DNA from: Gammaproteobacteria bacterium
Lineage (GTDB): Bacteria > Pseudomonadota > Gammaproteobacteria > SZUA-140
Length of the DNA: 6,166 bases
Assembly: GCA_026982145.1 (NCBI GenBank)
Contig: JALSHQ010000037.1
Coordinates: 1-6,166 of the forward strand
Reading direction: 5' to 3'
Shown here: positions 5,797 to 6,166 of the stretch, one piece after another
Layout of the letters: each line of letters starts with the position of its first letter
Numbering within the stretch: the stretch's first letter is position 1
Translations under genes and position numbers: made by a program
The notes under the pieces: model-generated
Told to the model about the DNA's origin: nothing
The model's database searches: none
Seen by the model: only the letters and a program-made list of their open reading frames with translations

Positions 5797-6166
5797 ATGA
5801 AAATAGAAAGAAAATCTGGCCAGACAAAATTTATAAGAAATGATTTGAAAGGACGTTTTATTTTATATGATGGAATTAAAATTGCTGTAACTAGCGATCT
5901 TTCTAGGTTTATTGATGAGAACAGTACAGGAGATGTAATAATTAAAGACCCAACTTATAATGAGCGAAAAACTATGCTGGATAAACTGTTTAAGAATACT
6001 ACTTCTTACGCTATTAATAATGAGTTGAAAATGAAAGTCATCAGGGAGAAAAATGCCCTTAAATTTATACAGAATGGTATTGATGGTTATTTGATAATCG
6101 ATGATGATGTTAAAATGTTAGGAACTAAGGAATACAAATATCTTTTTGGTGGCTCAGAATATAAAG
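5797..6166 (+). CDS. AT-rich hypothetical protein, 5' part only (runs off window)
   Basis: An open frame of 123 codons starts at ATG 5797 and reaches the right edge without a stop. AGGAG (5790-5794) precedes it, though only two bases from the ATG, which is unusually close. The product begins MKIERKSGQTKFIRNDLKG and is polar and soluble-looking, with no signal peptide or membrane span. The region is about 29% G+C, far below its neighbours, and uses ATA five times as well as AGA and AGG, consistent with transferred DNA. I do not recognise the family with confidence. The segment NGIDGYLIIDDD (93-104), followed by GGSEYK (118-123), recalls the ...YDG(V/I)...GxEYVVF... ending of ADP-ribosyltransferase-like domains in phage and polymorphic-toxin proteins. 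That is a weak, speculative resemblance. Long uninterrupted coding, a Shine-Dalgarno and host-atypical codons support it as a real gene. Confidence 0.72.
   Translation, partial: MKIERKSGQTKFIRNDLKGRFILYDGIKIAVTSDLSRFIDENSTGDVIIKDPTYNERKTMLDKLFKNTTSYAINNELKMKVIREKNALKFIQNGIDGYLIIDDDVKMLGTKEYKYLFGGSEYK

Noticed and set aside
5797..6166. Firm assignment of the AT-rich gene as an ADP-ribosyltransferase toxin
   Set aside because: Only a short loose motif resemblance is visible, the C-terminus is missing, and the catalytic pattern cannot be checked.

Overview
The window looks like chromosomal DNA of a gammaproteobacterium. GcvT and the class A inorganic pyrophosphatase both read close to their enterobacterial counterparts along their whole length, the iron-uptake genes follow the gammaproteobacterial Fbp/Sfu pattern, and a good Fur box sits in front of them. 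Most of the window has roughly balanced base composition. The last ~400 bases are sharply different: about 29% G+C by hand count over 5821-6166.

Left part, all on the minus strand and read right to left. A Fur-type operator overlaps a promoter (3972-4000). It is followed by a periplasmic Fe(III)-binding protein (fbpA-like, 2910-3914) and, 29 bases later, a fused two-domain ABC permease (fbpB-like, 1315-2880). No ATPase gene follows. Next comes a 186-base gap that appears to hold a separate promoter and a structured mRNA leader for gcvT (40-1128), the aminomethyltransferase (T protein) of the glycine cleavage system. A small terminator-like hairpin and a Shine-Dalgarno-like AAGGAA lie between gcvT and the left edge, so gcvH or gcvP may continue outside the window.

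Middle part. Two membrane-protein genes that I cannot assign to a named function are divergently arranged. One is a 71-residue single-span protein with a highly charged tail (4224-4439, minus, GTG start). The other is a 145-residue protein with four predicted spans (4621-5058, plus). The 181 bases between them contain a 7-bp dyad. About 220 bases between the small gene and the iron promoter contain no gene that I can support.

Right part. ppa (5110-5661, minus) is a complete cytoplasmic inorganic pyrophosphatase with its own TATAAT -10 box. Divergent from it, an AT-rich reading frame opens at 5797 and runs off the right edge without a stop. It has at least 123 codons, uses codons that are rare in such hosts, and has no family that I can name with confidence. 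It is the best candidate for recently acquired or accessory DNA.

The genes form no single pathway. The coherent unit is fbpA-fbpB (iron import under Fur). gcvT and ppa are housekeeping genes. I see no CRISPR array, tRNA, rRNA or insertion sequence. No complete new system is visible; the leads are the truncated AT-rich gene, the gcvT leader, and the dyad beside the Fur site.
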